A DNA stretch of 64,000 nucleotides from Lysobacter firmicutimachus (lineage in GTDB: Bacteria; Pseudomonadota; Gammaproteobacteria; Xanthomonadales; Xanthomonadaceae), in contig NZ_JBANDL010000002.1 of NCBI RefSeq assembly GCF_037027445.1, forward strand, positions 1-64,000, given 5' to 3'. Positions 14,475 to 22,468 of the stretch are shown here, piece by piece. The notes under the pieces are model-generated. The model worked only from the letters and a program-made list of their open reading frames with translations. It had not been told where the DNA came from and did no database searches. Within the stretch, counting starts at the first letter, position 1. Every line of letters starts with the position of its first letter. Both the position numbers and the translations under genes were made by a program.

Positions 14475-15076
14475 GCACCATCGAACTGTCCGCCAACCAG
14501 CGCAGCGTCCTCGAACTGGCCCTCGACACCGAGGGCCGCATCGAGCGCTATCCTGCCAGCTTGCTGGGCGGCGCGCGGACCAGCGTCATGCGCGGCCTGC
14601 TGCGAAACGAACTGGTCGAAGCGCACGATGCCGGCTACCGCCTTACCGCTGCCGGCTACGCGGCCATCGGCGCCAATGAGCCGGCTGGCGAGGACATCGC
14701 CAGCGAGAATGCAGGCGCCGAGCCGGAGGCCGATGCGGGCGAAGGCACCGAGCCGAGTTCGGACCATGCACTGCCCGAGCCCGCACCCGCACCCGCACCG
14801 GCTAAGCCGAAGCGCGCCGCGCGCGGGGACACCAAACTGGCGACGGTCGTCGGCATGCTGATGCGCCCGGATGGCGCCACCATCGCCGAGATCATGGCCA
14901 AGACCGACTGGCAGCAGCACTCGGTGCGCGGCTTCCTCGCCGGCGCAGTCAAGAAGAAGGGCTACACCGTGACCAACACCAAGGAAGGCCAGGGCGAGCG
15001 GGTGTACCGCATCGCGACCGAGGCGCCGCAAGCGGACGCCGGCAACACCGGCCCGCAGGCCGACGAAGAAGAGTAA
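14471..15076 (+). CDS. DUF3489 domain protein
   Basis: A 201-residue protein from the ATG at 14471 (MSTIELSANQRSVLELALDT), which has AAGGAG 7-12 bases upstream; a longer frame is possible but unlikely. The N-terminal part looks like a winged helix, then an acidic and Ala/Pro linker, then the DUF3489 region (LATVVGMLMRPDGATIAEIM, TDWQQHSVRGFLAGAVKKKG), a winged-helix-like domain found in phages and many proteobacteria. It probably binds DNA; its role is unknown. Confidence 0.85.
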   Translation: MSTIELSANQRSVLELALDTEGRIERYPASLLGGARTSVMRGLLRNELVEAHDAGYRLTAAGYAAIGANEPAGEDIASENAGAEPEADAGEGTEPSSDHALPEPAPAPAPAKPKRAARGDTKLATVVGMLMRPDGATIAEIMAKTDWQQHSVRGFLAGAVKKKGYTVTNTKEGQGERVYRIATEAPQADAGNTGPQADEEE

Positions 15077-15083
15077 GCCCACC

Positions 15084-15113
15084 CAGCGAGCTGGACACCT
15101 GCCCGGCTCGCTG
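15084..15113 (+). terminator. Hairpin after the DUF3489 gene
   Basis: CAGCGAGC and GCTCGCTG form an 8-bp stem with a 14-base loop, followed by TCTCGTT. The last bases overlap the CTGTC element of module copy 7. Confidence 0.45.
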
Positions 15114-15193
15114 TCTCGTTCGTGTCTGCCTCGATTCCAGCAGCAGATCACACGAGAATCCGCTTGATGTTCCGTCGCGATGAAGCGTTCATG
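15111..15193 (+). promoter_or_regulatory. Repeated promoter/leader module, copy 7 (for the 15218-15499 gene)
   Basis: CTGTC-N6-GTGTC at 15111-15126, then CGCTTGATGTTCCGTCGCG and TGAAGCGTTCATG at 15181-15193. The start codon is 25 bp downstream after GGAGAACGACC. Confidence 0.62.
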
Positions 15194-15217
15194 GCCTCCC
15201 AGCCACGGAGAACGACC

Positions 15218-15499
15218 ATGCACGACGCAGTGCCAACCCAGTCAGGATACGATCTCGCCGCCCTGCCGGCCACGTTGCTTCAGATGGTCGAAGAGATCTT
15301 GTCCAACGATGAAAGCAGCAGCGACGCCGAACTGGCACAGTACCTGACCGAAGTCGGCCTGTCCGACACGCAAGCCCGAGACGCGCTGGCCTACCGGGAT
15401 CTGTACCGCTTGAATCTCTGGGTAGCCGGCTGCACGCCGATTCGCGGCGGTGTCCAACTGCGCTACAACGGGACCATCGGCCAGTTCGAACTCGCCTGA
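15218..15499 (+). CDS. Small hypothetical cassette protein
   Basis: A 93-residue protein, MHDAVPTQSGYDLAALPATL, mostly acidic helix (MVEEILSNDESSSDAELAQY) with a short basic end (GGVQLRYNGTIGQFELA). It is the last plus-strand cassette and converges on the methyltransferase gene ending at 15531. The ATG at 15218 was chosen over an upstream ATG that lies inside the repeated leader. No function recognised. Confidence 0.68.
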   Translation: MHDAVPTQSGYDLAALPATLLQMVEEILSNDESSSDAELAQYLTEVGLSDTQARDALAYRDLYRLNLWVAGCTPIRGGVQLRYNGTIGQFELA

Positions 15500-15530
15500 T
15501 GCTCGGGCCGCCGCCCCGCGCCGTGCAGCG

Positions 15531-16568
15531 TCAGGGGCGCAGTGCTCTCAGGATCTCGGCGGCGACTTGCGGGACGATCGCGTTGCCGGCGGCGCGCAGC
15601 CGAGGAATTCTTCCGGGTATCCCATGAGCCAGAAGACGAATTCCGGGTTCAGGTATCCGCCGGCCGGCGAGGGTGCGACCTGCCGCCCAAGCATCCCATT
15701 CTCCGGCGCGCTGCCAACGCTCGATGCATCCTTGTGGTCCCGCGTCGTCGGTGTTGCCCATACTGCCTGCGCCGGGAGCGGCTGCGTGCTGCCGCTGCCG
15801 AAGGCCTGGTTCGGCCCGCCCTTCTCCCCGTCGCGCGCGCGCGGGGTGCTCCACACCGCCTTCGCCACCCCCGGCAGGCCATTGCGTCGCTCGGCCGCAA
15901 AGTCGCCGCGCTTCTCGGCGTCGTTCGCCGTGGCCGTTGGCCAGACCATTCGCGCCACCTGAGCCAGTTCGATGGTCCGCTTCTTCCCGCCCGGCGTCTG
16001 GCCGGTCAGTGTTGTCCCCGCCGGCACCGTGCGCCCGCCGCTCGGCGTCAGCGCGGTGGGCCAGACGGCGCCCGACGATCCAAACCCGGTCGCGCCGATG
16101 GGGGGCGTTGACGGCGCAAGCTGGAACAACAATCGCCCGGCCGGCGTAGCCTTCGCCTTCCAGGTCAGCGAGAACTCCATCGAGCCCCAGCGGGATGAGG
16201 CCAGTAACGTTCTCGCCCAGGAATAGAGCGGGTCGCGCTTGTGCAATAAGGCGATGCAGTTCCGGCCAGAGGTGACGGTCATCCGCTTGCGCACGCTGGC
16301 GCCCAGCGACGCTGAACGGCTGGCAGGGGAAGCCGCCGGTCCACAGCGGCACGTCGTCGGGCCACCCGGCGAGGCGGGCGGCGTAAGCGAATCCGCCGAT
16401 GCCGGCGAAGAAGTGGCATTGGGCGTAGCCGCGGACATCAGCGGCGGAAACAGATCGGATGTCCCGGTCATCGACGTCGCCGGGCGGGATCAGCTCGGCC
16501 CGGATCAGGTTGCGCAGCCAGTCGCATAGGTAAGGGTCGTTCTCGTTGTAGTAGGCAAGGCGGGTCAT
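15531..16568 (-). CDS. DNA (cytosine-5-) methyltransferase, phage type
   Basis: A 345-residue C5-methyltransferase. SAM-binding motif I is CHFFAGIGGFAYA (residues 51-63), the catalytic motif IV GGFPCQPFSVAGR has Cys82, ENV is at 119-121 and a motif VIII-like NAPHRRDRVWIVG follows. The end (RLRAAGNAIVPQVAAEILRA) matches motif X. Between motifs VIII and X the product is an odd run of Arg, Gly and Ala, while another minus-strand frame there reads like normal protein. The stop of the upstream ParB-methyltransferase gene overlaps its ATG. Likely modifies phage DNA against restriction. Confidence 0.88.
   Translation of the reverse strand: MTRLAYYNENDPYLCDWLRNLIRAELIPPGDVDDRDIRSVSAADVRGYAQCHFFAGIGGFAYAARLAGWPDDVPLWTGGFPCQPFSVAGRQRAQADDRHLWPELHRLIAQARPALFLGENVTGLIPLGLDGVLADLEGEGYAGRAIVVPACAVNAPHRRDRVWIVGRRLAHRADAERRAHGAGGDNTDRPDAGREEADHRTGSGGANGLANGHGERRREARRLCGRATQWPAGGGEGGVEHPARARRGEGRAEPGLRQRQHAAAPGAGSMGNTDDAGPQGCIERWQRAGEWDAWAAGRTLAGRRIPEPGIRLLAHGIPGRIPRLRAAGNAIVPQVAAEILRALRP
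15548..16237 (-). CDS. Overlapping alternate-frame segment within the C5 methyltransferase gene
   Basis: In the other open minus-strand frame, this stretch reads SWARTLLASSRWGSMEFSLT, WKAKATPAGRLLFQLAPSTP, repeated WPTATANDAE- and WATPTTRDHK-like units, and LNPEFVFWLMGYPEEF. This W-P-T-P and NP-x-W-LMG-P pattern is itself a widespread sequence in phage cytosine-methyltransferase loci. Either the region encodes two proteins, or it is the true target-recognition sequence reached by a frameshift. No good start codon of its own is evident. Confidence 0.4.
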   Translation of the reverse strand, partial: RDPLYSWARTLLASSRWGSMEFSLTWKAKATPAGRLLFQLAPSTPPIGATGFGSSGAVWPTALTPSGGRTVPAGTTLTGQTPGGKKRTIELAQVARMVWPTATANDAEKRGDFAAERRNGLPGVAKAVWSTPRARDGEKGGPNQAFGSGSTQPLPAQAVWATPTTRDHKDASSVGSAPENGMLGRQVAPSPAGGYLNPEFVFWLMGYPEEFLGCAPPATRSSRKSPPRS

Positions 16569-17815
16569 TCGGCGTCTACTGGCTCAAGTTCGCTAGCGGC
16601 ATCTTCGAAGCGGGCCCCGTCCCCTTGCCGGATCGCCGCCTGGCCGGTGTGGTCCTGCCAGCGCCGGACGATCACGTCGGCGTACTTCGGGTCCAGTTCG
16701 ATCAGCCGCGCGCGGCGCCCAGTCTTCTCGCAGGCGATCATCGTCGTGTCCGACCCGCCGAAGGGGTCAAGCACCAGGTCGCGGCTCTTGCTGCTGTTGC
16801 GGATTGCACGCTCGACCAGCGCAACCGGTTTCATGGTCGGGTGCAGGTCGTTCTTGCTGGTGCGGTCGATGAACCAGACGTCGCCCTGGTCGCGCGCGCC
16901 GCACCAATAGCGCTCCGTTCCATCGCGCCAACCGTAGAGAATGGGCTCGTACTGCCGTTGGTAGTCGGCATGGCCCATCGTGAACTTGTTCTTGGCCCAG
17001 ATGATGAAGGTGGACCAGCGGCCGCCGGCTGCGCGGAACGCGGTCTGGAGCCGATCCAGTTCCGACGACGACATGGCGATGTAGATCGCGCCCTTGGTCA
17101 GCGCGACGATCTGGGTGCAGCAGGCTTCCAAGAACGCGCCGAAGTCCCCGCCGAGGTTGTCGTTGAGGATCGGGCGGTGCTTGCCGCGCAGCTTGTCCTT
17201 GGGGTTGTTGGCGTAGTCGACGTTGTAGGGCGGATCAGTGAACGTCATGTCCACCAGCTCGTCGCCAAGTAGCGCGCCGTAGTCCGCGGTATCCGTCGCG
17301 TCGCCGCACAGTACCTTGTGGCTACCGCAGATCCAGACATCGCCGCGCCGGGAAATCGGCCGTTCCTGCACCTCGGGGACCGCATCGTCCTCGGTCAGCC
17401 CGGTCTGGTCGTCGTCGGTGAGCAGGTCGTCCAGCTCGGCATCGGTGAAGCCGAGCAGATCCAGGTCGAACTCGACATCGCGCAGCTCGGCCAGCTCCAG
17501 CCGGAGCAGGCCATCGTCCCAGCCCGCGTTCTCGGCCAGGCGATTGTCGGCGATGACGTAAGCGCGCTTCTGCGCCGGGGTCAGATGCGCCAGCTCGATC
17601 ACCGGCACCTGAGCGAGCTTCAACTGGCGCGCGGCGAGCAGCCGGCCGTGGCCGGCGATGATGCCGTTGTTGCCATCGACCAGGATCGGATTGGTCCATC
17701 CGAACTCGATGATGCTGGCGGCGATCTGCGCCACCTGCGCATCGGAGTGCGTCCGGGCGTTCCGTGCAAAAGGGATCAGCGCCTCGATCGGGCGCAGTTC
17801 GATCTGAGGGCTCAA
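16565..17815 (-). CDS. ParB-like domain fused to DNA N6/N4 methyltransferase
   Basis: A 416-residue fusion. Residues 1-100 form a ParB/Srx-type domain (ARNARTHSDAQVAQIAASII, then GIIAGHGRLLAARQL). Residues 160-400 form an amino-methyltransferase: catalytic DPPY at 194-197 before the SAM motif LDPFGGSDTT at 349-358, the beta-class order. Such fusions are common in prophages and modify adenine or cytosine, protecting DNA from host nucleases. It is encoded just upstream of the C5 enzyme with a 4-bp overlap. Confidence 0.92.
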   Translation of the reverse strand: MSPQIELRPIEALIPFARNARTHSDAQVAQIAASIIEFGWTNPILVDGNNGIIAGHGRLLAARQLKLAQVPVIELAHLTPAQKRAYVIADNRLAENAGWDDGLLRLELAELRDVEFDLDLLGFTDAELDDLLTDDDQTGLTEDDAVPEVQERPISRRGDVWICGSHKVLCGDATDTADYGALLGDELVDMTFTDPPYNVDYANNPKDKLRGKHRPILNDNLGGDFGAFLEACCTQIVALTKGAIYIAMSSSELDRLQTAFRAAGGRWSTFIIWAKNKFTMGHADYQRQYEPILYGWRDGTERYWCGARDQGDVWFIDRTSKNDLHPTMKPVALVERAIRNSSKSRDLVLDPFGGSDTTMIACEKTGRRARLIELDPKYADVIVRRWQDHTGQAAIRQGDGARFEDAASELEPVDAE

Positions 17816-18210
17816 GGGAAGTCCGAGTGCGAACCGGGTCGCAACGACTGCGAACCCGATAAAGAAGGTTGACGCTAGCGGGGTTTTGCGGCTATGCCCC
17901 CCGCTTCAGGGATCGCTCAGGAAGGACCCGCGATTTCTGCCCGAAGGGTGCAGCGTGTCGCCGCGTGTGGGGCGCGCGCCGTCGTGGCGTACGGCCGCGG
18001 CCTCGACTGACGCCGCCGCGTGGCGCGCGACACATCGCGTCGAGACTGAAGAAGAATTGGTCAGCCCGAAGCGCTCGATGCTGTGCTGAAGCGCTTCGGG
18101 CCGACCTGCGCTGGGTGGCTTGTCCCCCGACAGACCACGATCAGCATGGGGATCAGACTAGGGTAATTCGTGGACTTTTGGGACAGCGGATTGTGTTCCC
18201 AGAGCTGCGA
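17816..18210 (-). other. Non-coding stretch between early operon and methyltransferase genes
   Basis: About 395 bp without a convincing gene. It holds a 17-bp inverted repeat (18059-18106) and a shorter AGCGGGG/CCCCGCT pair at 17877-17905. It probably separates early transcription from the methyltransferase/late operon; no promoter could be fixed by eye. Confidence 0.5.
18059..18106 (-). terminator. Large hairpin, probable early-operon terminator
   Basis: GGTCAGCCCGAAGCGCT and AGCGCTTCGGGCCGACC form a 17-bp stem with one mismatch and a 14-base loop. On the minus strand it is followed by AATTCTTCTTC, a weak T-rich tail, about 105 bp past the stop at 18211. Confidence 0.5.
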
Positions 18211-18660
18211 TTAGCCACGTTTACCTGCGTTAAGCGAAACCCTCTCGGCAGCCAGACCAATCTCCACGTCGGCAAATCGCGGCAACGTCCCGTTGAGATG
18301 CACCGCGACCAGGCTGAGCGCATGCTGCCAGCGACGCCATGCGGTCTTCCGGATCAGGCCGGTGCGGTTGCACACTTCACGCCAGGGAACGTACTGCGCT
18401 CGCAGCCAGATCAACCTGCGCTGCTCTTCGTCCAGCCAATGCAGCCAGCGTACGGTCTCGCCGAACCGGTCGATGGCTGCGGGTGACGCAGCGAAGCGCA
18501 GGATGATGCGCTCGTCGGCGTAGCCCTCCCACGACTGGCGGTGGATGTCGGGCCAGAACGACGCATACCCCTGCACCCGTGCGGGCGGCAAACGCCGCGC
18601 GGTAATCGCCGCTTCTTGGAAGCGGTCGGCTACTTGGTCGATCGTCCAGACCGTGCTCAT
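18211..18660 (-). CDS. DUF6362-like phage protein
   Basis: A 149-residue basic protein, MSTVWTIDQVADRFQEAAIT, containing ARRLPPARVQGYASFWPDI and RRLIWLRAQYVPWREVCNRT followed by a helix-turn-helix-like GLIRKTAWRRWQHAL. This matches the DUF6362 pattern, common next to phage replication genes. It may bind DNA. The start overlaps the RuvC-like gene stop (ATGA), so the two are co-translated. Family name is from memory of the motif. Confidence 0.65.
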   Translation of the reverse strand: MSTVWTIDQVADRFQEAAITARRLPPARVQGYASFWPDIHRQSWEGYADERIILRFAASPAAIDRFGETVRWLHWLDEEQRRLIWLRAQYVPWREVCNRTGLIRKTAWRRWQHALSLVAVHLNGTLPRFADVEIGLAAERVSLNAGKRG

Positions 18661-19211
18661 GCTGCGGTCTCTCGTGACACCGCCCAGTACAGCAGGGCAA
18701 GCGCGTCTGCTTCGTTGTCATCCTTGGGGTGATGCCCGCGCTGCTGCGCCGCCGCGATCATCGCCGCCTTGTCCGAGTTGCCCTTGCCGGTGGCGAACTT
18801 CTTGATCGTTCCGACGGGCACGCCCTGGTAGGGAATCCCGTGCTGCTCGCACCATGCCGTGAGCTGGGCCAGGAAGCCGCCGTAGGCGTGCGCGGCGTCG
18901 ACGCCGCGATGCCGGCGCACTTCCTCAAAGTAGACCGCCTCGAATGGGCCGGCAAAGGCACGGGCTTCATCCAGCCAGTGGGCAAAGCGCAGGTAGCGCA
19001 TGCCGCCGCCTTCGAAGCGGCCCAGCTTGAAGTGCTCAGTGCCGCTGATGACCAGGCCGGTAAACCGCAGTGCCCAGCCCAAGCTGGTGCCGAGATCGAG
19101 CGCCAGAATCGTGGGCGCGTGGTCGTCGTGATCGGGGTACGTCGATGGGCGAAGTTGATCGGCTTTGACGACACCGGGCTCTGCACCCAGCGCGCGTGCT
19201 TCGTAAGTCAT
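18657..19211 (-). CDS. RuvC-like Holliday junction resolvase / RNase H-fold nuclease
   Basis: A 184-residue protein with an RNase H fold: LALDLGTSLGWAL puts the first acidic residue at Asp39, YFEEVRRHRG the second at Glu96/Glu97, and HPKDDNEADALALL the last at about Asp169. The layout DxG...E...DxxD is that of phage RuvC-type resolvases, which cut branched DNA before packaging or during recombination. It sits downstream of the primase-helicase in the early operon. Confidence 0.85.
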   Translation of the reverse strand: MTYEARALGAEPGVVKADQLRPSTYPDHDDHAPTILALDLGTSLGWALRFTGLVISGTEHFKLGRFEGGGMRYLRFAHWLDEARAFAGPFEAVYFEEVRRHRGVDAAHAYGGFLAQLTAWCEQHGIPYQGVPVGTIKKFATGKGNSDKAAMIAAAQQRGHHPKDDNEADALALLYWAVSRETAA

Positions 19212-19236
19212 TGTTTTGCCTCTTCGTCATTGTCGT

Positions 19237-19331
19237 AGTGACCGAAGGAGACCGTAATTTCGTAAGTCTATACGCGTGTGTGCGCGCGCACACGTAAGGA
19301 ACTTACGATTCTTCGGCCTCTTTCGGTCACT
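19237..19331. repeat. Nested inverted repeat between primase-helicase and resolvase genes
   Basis: Two 31-bp arms (19237-19267 and 19301-19331), both reading AGTGACCGAA-GAG-CCG-...CGTAAGT in opposite directions with a few mismatches, enclose a 33-bp loop. The loop contains a perfect 16-bp palindrome of alternating G/T and C/G (19278-19293). CGTAAGT occurs again at 19202-19208. There is no T-run, so this is not an ordinary terminator; an origin or cruciform site beside the primase gene is possible. Confidence 0.6.
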
Positions 19332-19335
19332 CGGC

Positions 19336-21624
19336 TCAGTTGTCGGCGTAGGGAAGGCGGGTGTTGTGCGCGCGCGGCTTGAGCGAAATTCCGACGAGGC
19401 CCTTCACACCACCGGTCAGGCGCATCCGCGTAAAGCCACGCGCCATCAGCTGCTGCACCAGCCAGCGGGACGTACCGATGTACTCGCCGCGCTGCTCGCC
19501 GCGCTCGCGCCAGCGGTGGAAGACGTCCTCGATCGACACTCGCGCGTCGCGGTGGACGTAGCAGTCTTCGGTGACGAACTCGCCCACGCGGTCTTCCTCT
19601 TCGAAGTATTCCTCGGTGGCGTCGATCACGCACTGCGGCGCGCGCAGGCCGGTCAGTTGCCATTCCAGGCAGCCCTGGACTGCCCAGGCCATGATCCCGT
19701 CGCGCTCGGCGAGGAGCTTTTCGGTCAGGCGGCGGTCGCGCCGCTCGGGCGGGATGGTGACCGTGAACGGCACCATGTGCAGGCGCCGCTTCATCGCTTC
19801 GTCCACGTTGCGCATCGCCGGCTTGTGGTTACCGGCGATCACCAGCTTGAACTGCGGGACGTATTCGAAGAAGTCTTGGCGCATGAAGCGCGCGCTGATC
19901 TTGTCGCCGCCGGTGATCGCCTTGAGCTTGGCCTCGTTCCACCGGCGGCCCTGCTCGGTCTCGCTGGCGGCGACGAAGCGCGCGCCGCGAAGACCGGCCA
20001 GATCCGTCGGATGCCGATCGCCACGGGTCTCCATGAAGGTCTCCATCGGCGCGTTGGTGGCGTAGTCGCCCAGGATCGTGGCCAGGGTGTTGACGAACAC
20101 GGACTTGCCGTTGGCCCCGGTGCCGTAGAGGAAGAACAGCGCATGCTCGGTAGTGACCCCGGTCAGGCAGTAGCCGACCACCCGTTGCAGGTAGGCGGCC
20201 AAGTCTCCGTCGCCGCCGGTCACATCACCCAGGAAGTGCTGCCACGTCGGGCAGTCGCCCGCCGGGCTGGCCGTGGTCAGCTTGGTCATGTGCTCGCCGC
20301 GGGCGTGCCGGCGCAGGGTGCCGCGGCGCAGGTCCACGATGCCGTTGGGCGTGTTCAGCGCCCACAGGTCGCGATCCCAGCTTTCGGCAAACGAGGCGTG
20401 GCGCGGATCGCTGCGCGCAAGCCGCTCCACCCCGCCCACGGTCGACGCCGAGGCGAGCTTCGCACGCTGCGTTGGTCGCTCGGCGAAGACCTGCGCTGCC
20501 CGGCAGACACCGCGCACCAGGTGCTGCAAGACCAGGGTCCGATCCGGGTTCCAGCGCGTGCCGGTCCAGCTCAGCCATTGACCCCAGGCGGCGCAATAGC
20601 GCCAGTCCTCCGCGTAGTGGCGGGTGAACGCCAGGCCGAGGCCGTCGTCGCTGCTCCAGTCCAGGCCGGCGAAGTCGATCGGCGGCGGCGCGTCGTCGCT
20701 GCCGGGCGCAAGGTACGTACGCTCCCCTGCGCGCAGGAAGCCGTCAATGTCAAAGCCGTCTTCGGCGGCATCGGCCGCGTCCCAGGCCTCGGGCTTGTCC
20801 TCGGGCAGGTGCAACATCGCGCAGGACTCGGCGCCGGCCTTGAGGGCCGCTTGCGCCGCCTGCATCGCGTACTCCCAGCCGGGCTTGTCCTTGTCCGGCC
20901 ACAGCAGGAGGTGCTTGCCGGCCAGCGGCGACCAGTCGGTCTTCTCGATCGGGGCATTGGCGCCGTTCATCGCGGTTGTGGCGCAGAAGCCGCGGGCGAT
21001 CAGCGCATCGGCCGACTTCTCGCCTTCCACGAGGACTACCTCCAGCGCCGCGACCACACCCGGCTGGTTATAGAGCGGCCGCGGCGTCGGCGCCTGGTGC
21101 TTGCCGCGCTTGGCATCCCAGGGGCGGTACTGCTTGCCTTCGGGCGGGTCGTATCGGTAGATGCAGGCGATCAGCTCGCCCTGCGCGCTCAGGTAGTCCC
21201 AGCGCGCGGTGTGCGGACCGAGCTCGTCGATCGCCGGTTCGGACCGGCGCCGCTTGCCCGGTTGCGCTAGTGCCGGCACGTGGCCGACCAACTCGGCGGC
21301 CATCGCCAGGACGATGGCGAAGTCGTCGCGCGCGTCCAGGTTCGCGTGTGCGGCGATGAGGTCGAAGATGTCGCCGCCGTCGCCGGTGGCGTGATCGGTC
21401 CACAGACCCGCCTTGTCGCCGCCGAGCGCGATCTCTAGGCTGTCGCCTGCCGCGCCGTGGATGTCGCCCACGCTGAACGTGCCGCGGCGCGTGCGGCCCT
21501 GCGGATATAGCAATTTGAGTACGCCCTCCAAGCGCTGCAGAATCAGCGCCCGCACTTCTTCACGCTCGGGCCGATCGGATCGCCGCGTGGGCTCCGGCGG
21601 ATCGACCTCGTTGAAGTTCATCAT
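19336..21624 (-). CDS. TOPRIM primase-helicase (P4/D5-type superfamily 3 ATPase)
   Basis: A replication protein of about 762 residues. The N-terminal part holds a primase-like segment and a TOPRIM domain (VVLVEGEKSAD near 196-206 and WPDKDKPG near 242). The C-terminal half is a D5_N/SF3 helicase: WDRDLWALNTPNGIVDLRRG, Walker A GTGANGKS (about 501-508), VAASETEQGRRWNEAKLKAI, and VIAGNHKPAMRN (sensor). The start was placed at the ATGATG preceded by AAGG. It would prime and unwind phage DNA. Confidence 0.92.
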   Translation of the reverse strand: MMNFNEVDPPEPTRRSDRPEREEVRALILQRLEGVLKLLYPQGRTRRGTFSVGDIHGAAGDSLEIALGGDKAGLWTDHATGDGGDIFDLIAAHANLDARDDFAIVLAMAAELVGHVPALAQPGKRRRSEPAIDELGPHTARWDYLSAQGELIACIYRYDPPEGKQYRPWDAKRGKHQAPTPRPLYNQPGVVAALEVVLVEGEKSADALIARGFCATTAMNGANAPIEKTDWSPLAGKHLLLWPDKDKPGWEYAMQAAQAALKAGAESCAMLHLPEDKPEAWDAADAAEDGFDIDGFLRAGERTYLAPGSDDAPPPIDFAGLDWSSDDGLGLAFTRHYAEDWRYCAAWGQWLSWTGTRWNPDRTLVLQHLVRGVCRAAQVFAERPTQRAKLASASTVGGVERLARSDPRHASFAESWDRDLWALNTPNGIVDLRRGTLRRHARGEHMTKLTTASPAGDCPTWQHFLGDVTGGDGDLAAYLQRVVGYCLTGVTTEHALFFLYGTGANGKSVFVNTLATILGDYATNAPMETFMETRGDRHPTDLAGLRGARFVAASETEQGRRWNEAKLKAITGGDKISARFMRQDFFEYVPQFKLVIAGNHKPAMRNVDEAMKRRLHMVPFTVTIPPERRDRRLTEKLLAERDGIMAWAVQGCLEWQLTGLRAPQCVIDATEEYFEEEDRVGEFVTEDCYVHRDARVSIEDVFHRWRERGEQRGEYIGTSRWLVQQLMARGFTRMRLTGGVKGLVGISLKPRAHNTRLPYADN

Positions 21625-21712
21625 GCCGACCGCCTTGTTACGTCCCAACGGGGGTGGTTGGAAGCGGCCGGGACAGGTGTGTGAAGAGTCTCCGCAGTCA
21701 TCGATTTCTCAG

Positions 21713-22462
21713 TCAGTGCAACTTGGGGGATAGCGGCAAGGACCAGCAGCGGTCCTGCCATGGACATTGGCGACAGGTTTGATGGGTGGGTGTAGTGGCG
21801 ACGCGGGGAAGAAGCTCAGCGGCATCGCAGGCTCGCAGGATCTCGACGGCGCGATCGGACGCGCGCTGCGCCAGGCCACGGTCGAACACCACGCGCTCGG
21901 CGTAGATCGCCATGTCGTCGGCGCAGATCGCGGTGAACAGCGCAGGGTGCCCGTGCAAGCCGAGATACGCCTGGTACAGCGCGATCTGAGTGGCGTAGAC
22001 CGGCCGGCTGGCGGCGAGCCGCTTCTTCTGTAGTTCGCGGAACGTCTTGGTGCCGACCGCCTTGTTCTCCCAGAGCATCGGGTAGTGGAAGCTGTCGGGT
22101 CCCCCGACGATCACGCCATCGGCGTGGCCGCGCATTCGGCCGTCGGCCGTGGCAAAGCCGAACTGTTCACCCCGGTCATCGCGGGTGCGCAGGTCGAAGC
22201 CGGCGAGGCGCAGCCAGTCGGCCATCCAATCCTCGACGCGGTGGCCGCGTGCGAACACCCGGAGCAGCCGGCCGGGAAAGTGGCGGCCGATGTCCTTGGG
22301 AGCGTCGAAGTACTGGAATTGCAGGCGGCGGCCGCAGTCCTCGCCGAGGCTGGAGGCACCCAGATAAGCACGAGGCGGCAGGGTCGCCGCCTCGCGCTCC
22401 ATCGCGGCATCGACCAGTCGTCCTAGGTGCTCGGAGACATCGTGGGTGTTGAAGTCGAGCAT
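21713..22462 (-). CDS. Cas4/RecB-like PD-(D/E)XK exonuclease with predicted 4Fe-4S cluster
   Basis: A 249-residue nuclease. Asp115 in RGHADGVI and Glu132-Asn133-Lys134 in LWENKAVG give the D...ExK core. Cys43 (EDCGRR) plus Cys230, Cys233 and Cys239 (TCRQCPWQDRC) match the one-plus-three cysteine layout of Cas4- and AddB-type iron-sulphur nucleases. In a phage early operon next to a Sak4-like ATPase and a candidate SSB, it probably supplies the exonuclease of a recombination module. There is no CRISPR array nearby. Confidence 0.82.
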   Translation of the reverse strand: MLDFNTHDVSEHLGRLVDAAMEREAATLPPRAYLGASSLGEDCGRRLQFQYFDAPKDIGRHFPGRLLRVFARGHRVEDWMADWLRLAGFDLRTRDDRGEQFGFATADGRMRGHADGVIVGGPDSFHYPMLWENKAVGTKTFRELQKKRLAASRPVYATQIALYQAYLGLHGHPALFTAICADDMAIYAERVVFDRGLAQRASDRAVEILRACDAAELLPRVATTPTHQTCRQCPWQDRCWSLPLSPKLH

Positions 22463-22468
22463 GGCGGC

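Noticed and set aside
19276..21270. 664-codon plus-strand frame opposite the primase-helicase
   Set aside because: Antisense shadow; the minus-strand frame has clear TOPRIM and SF3 motifs.
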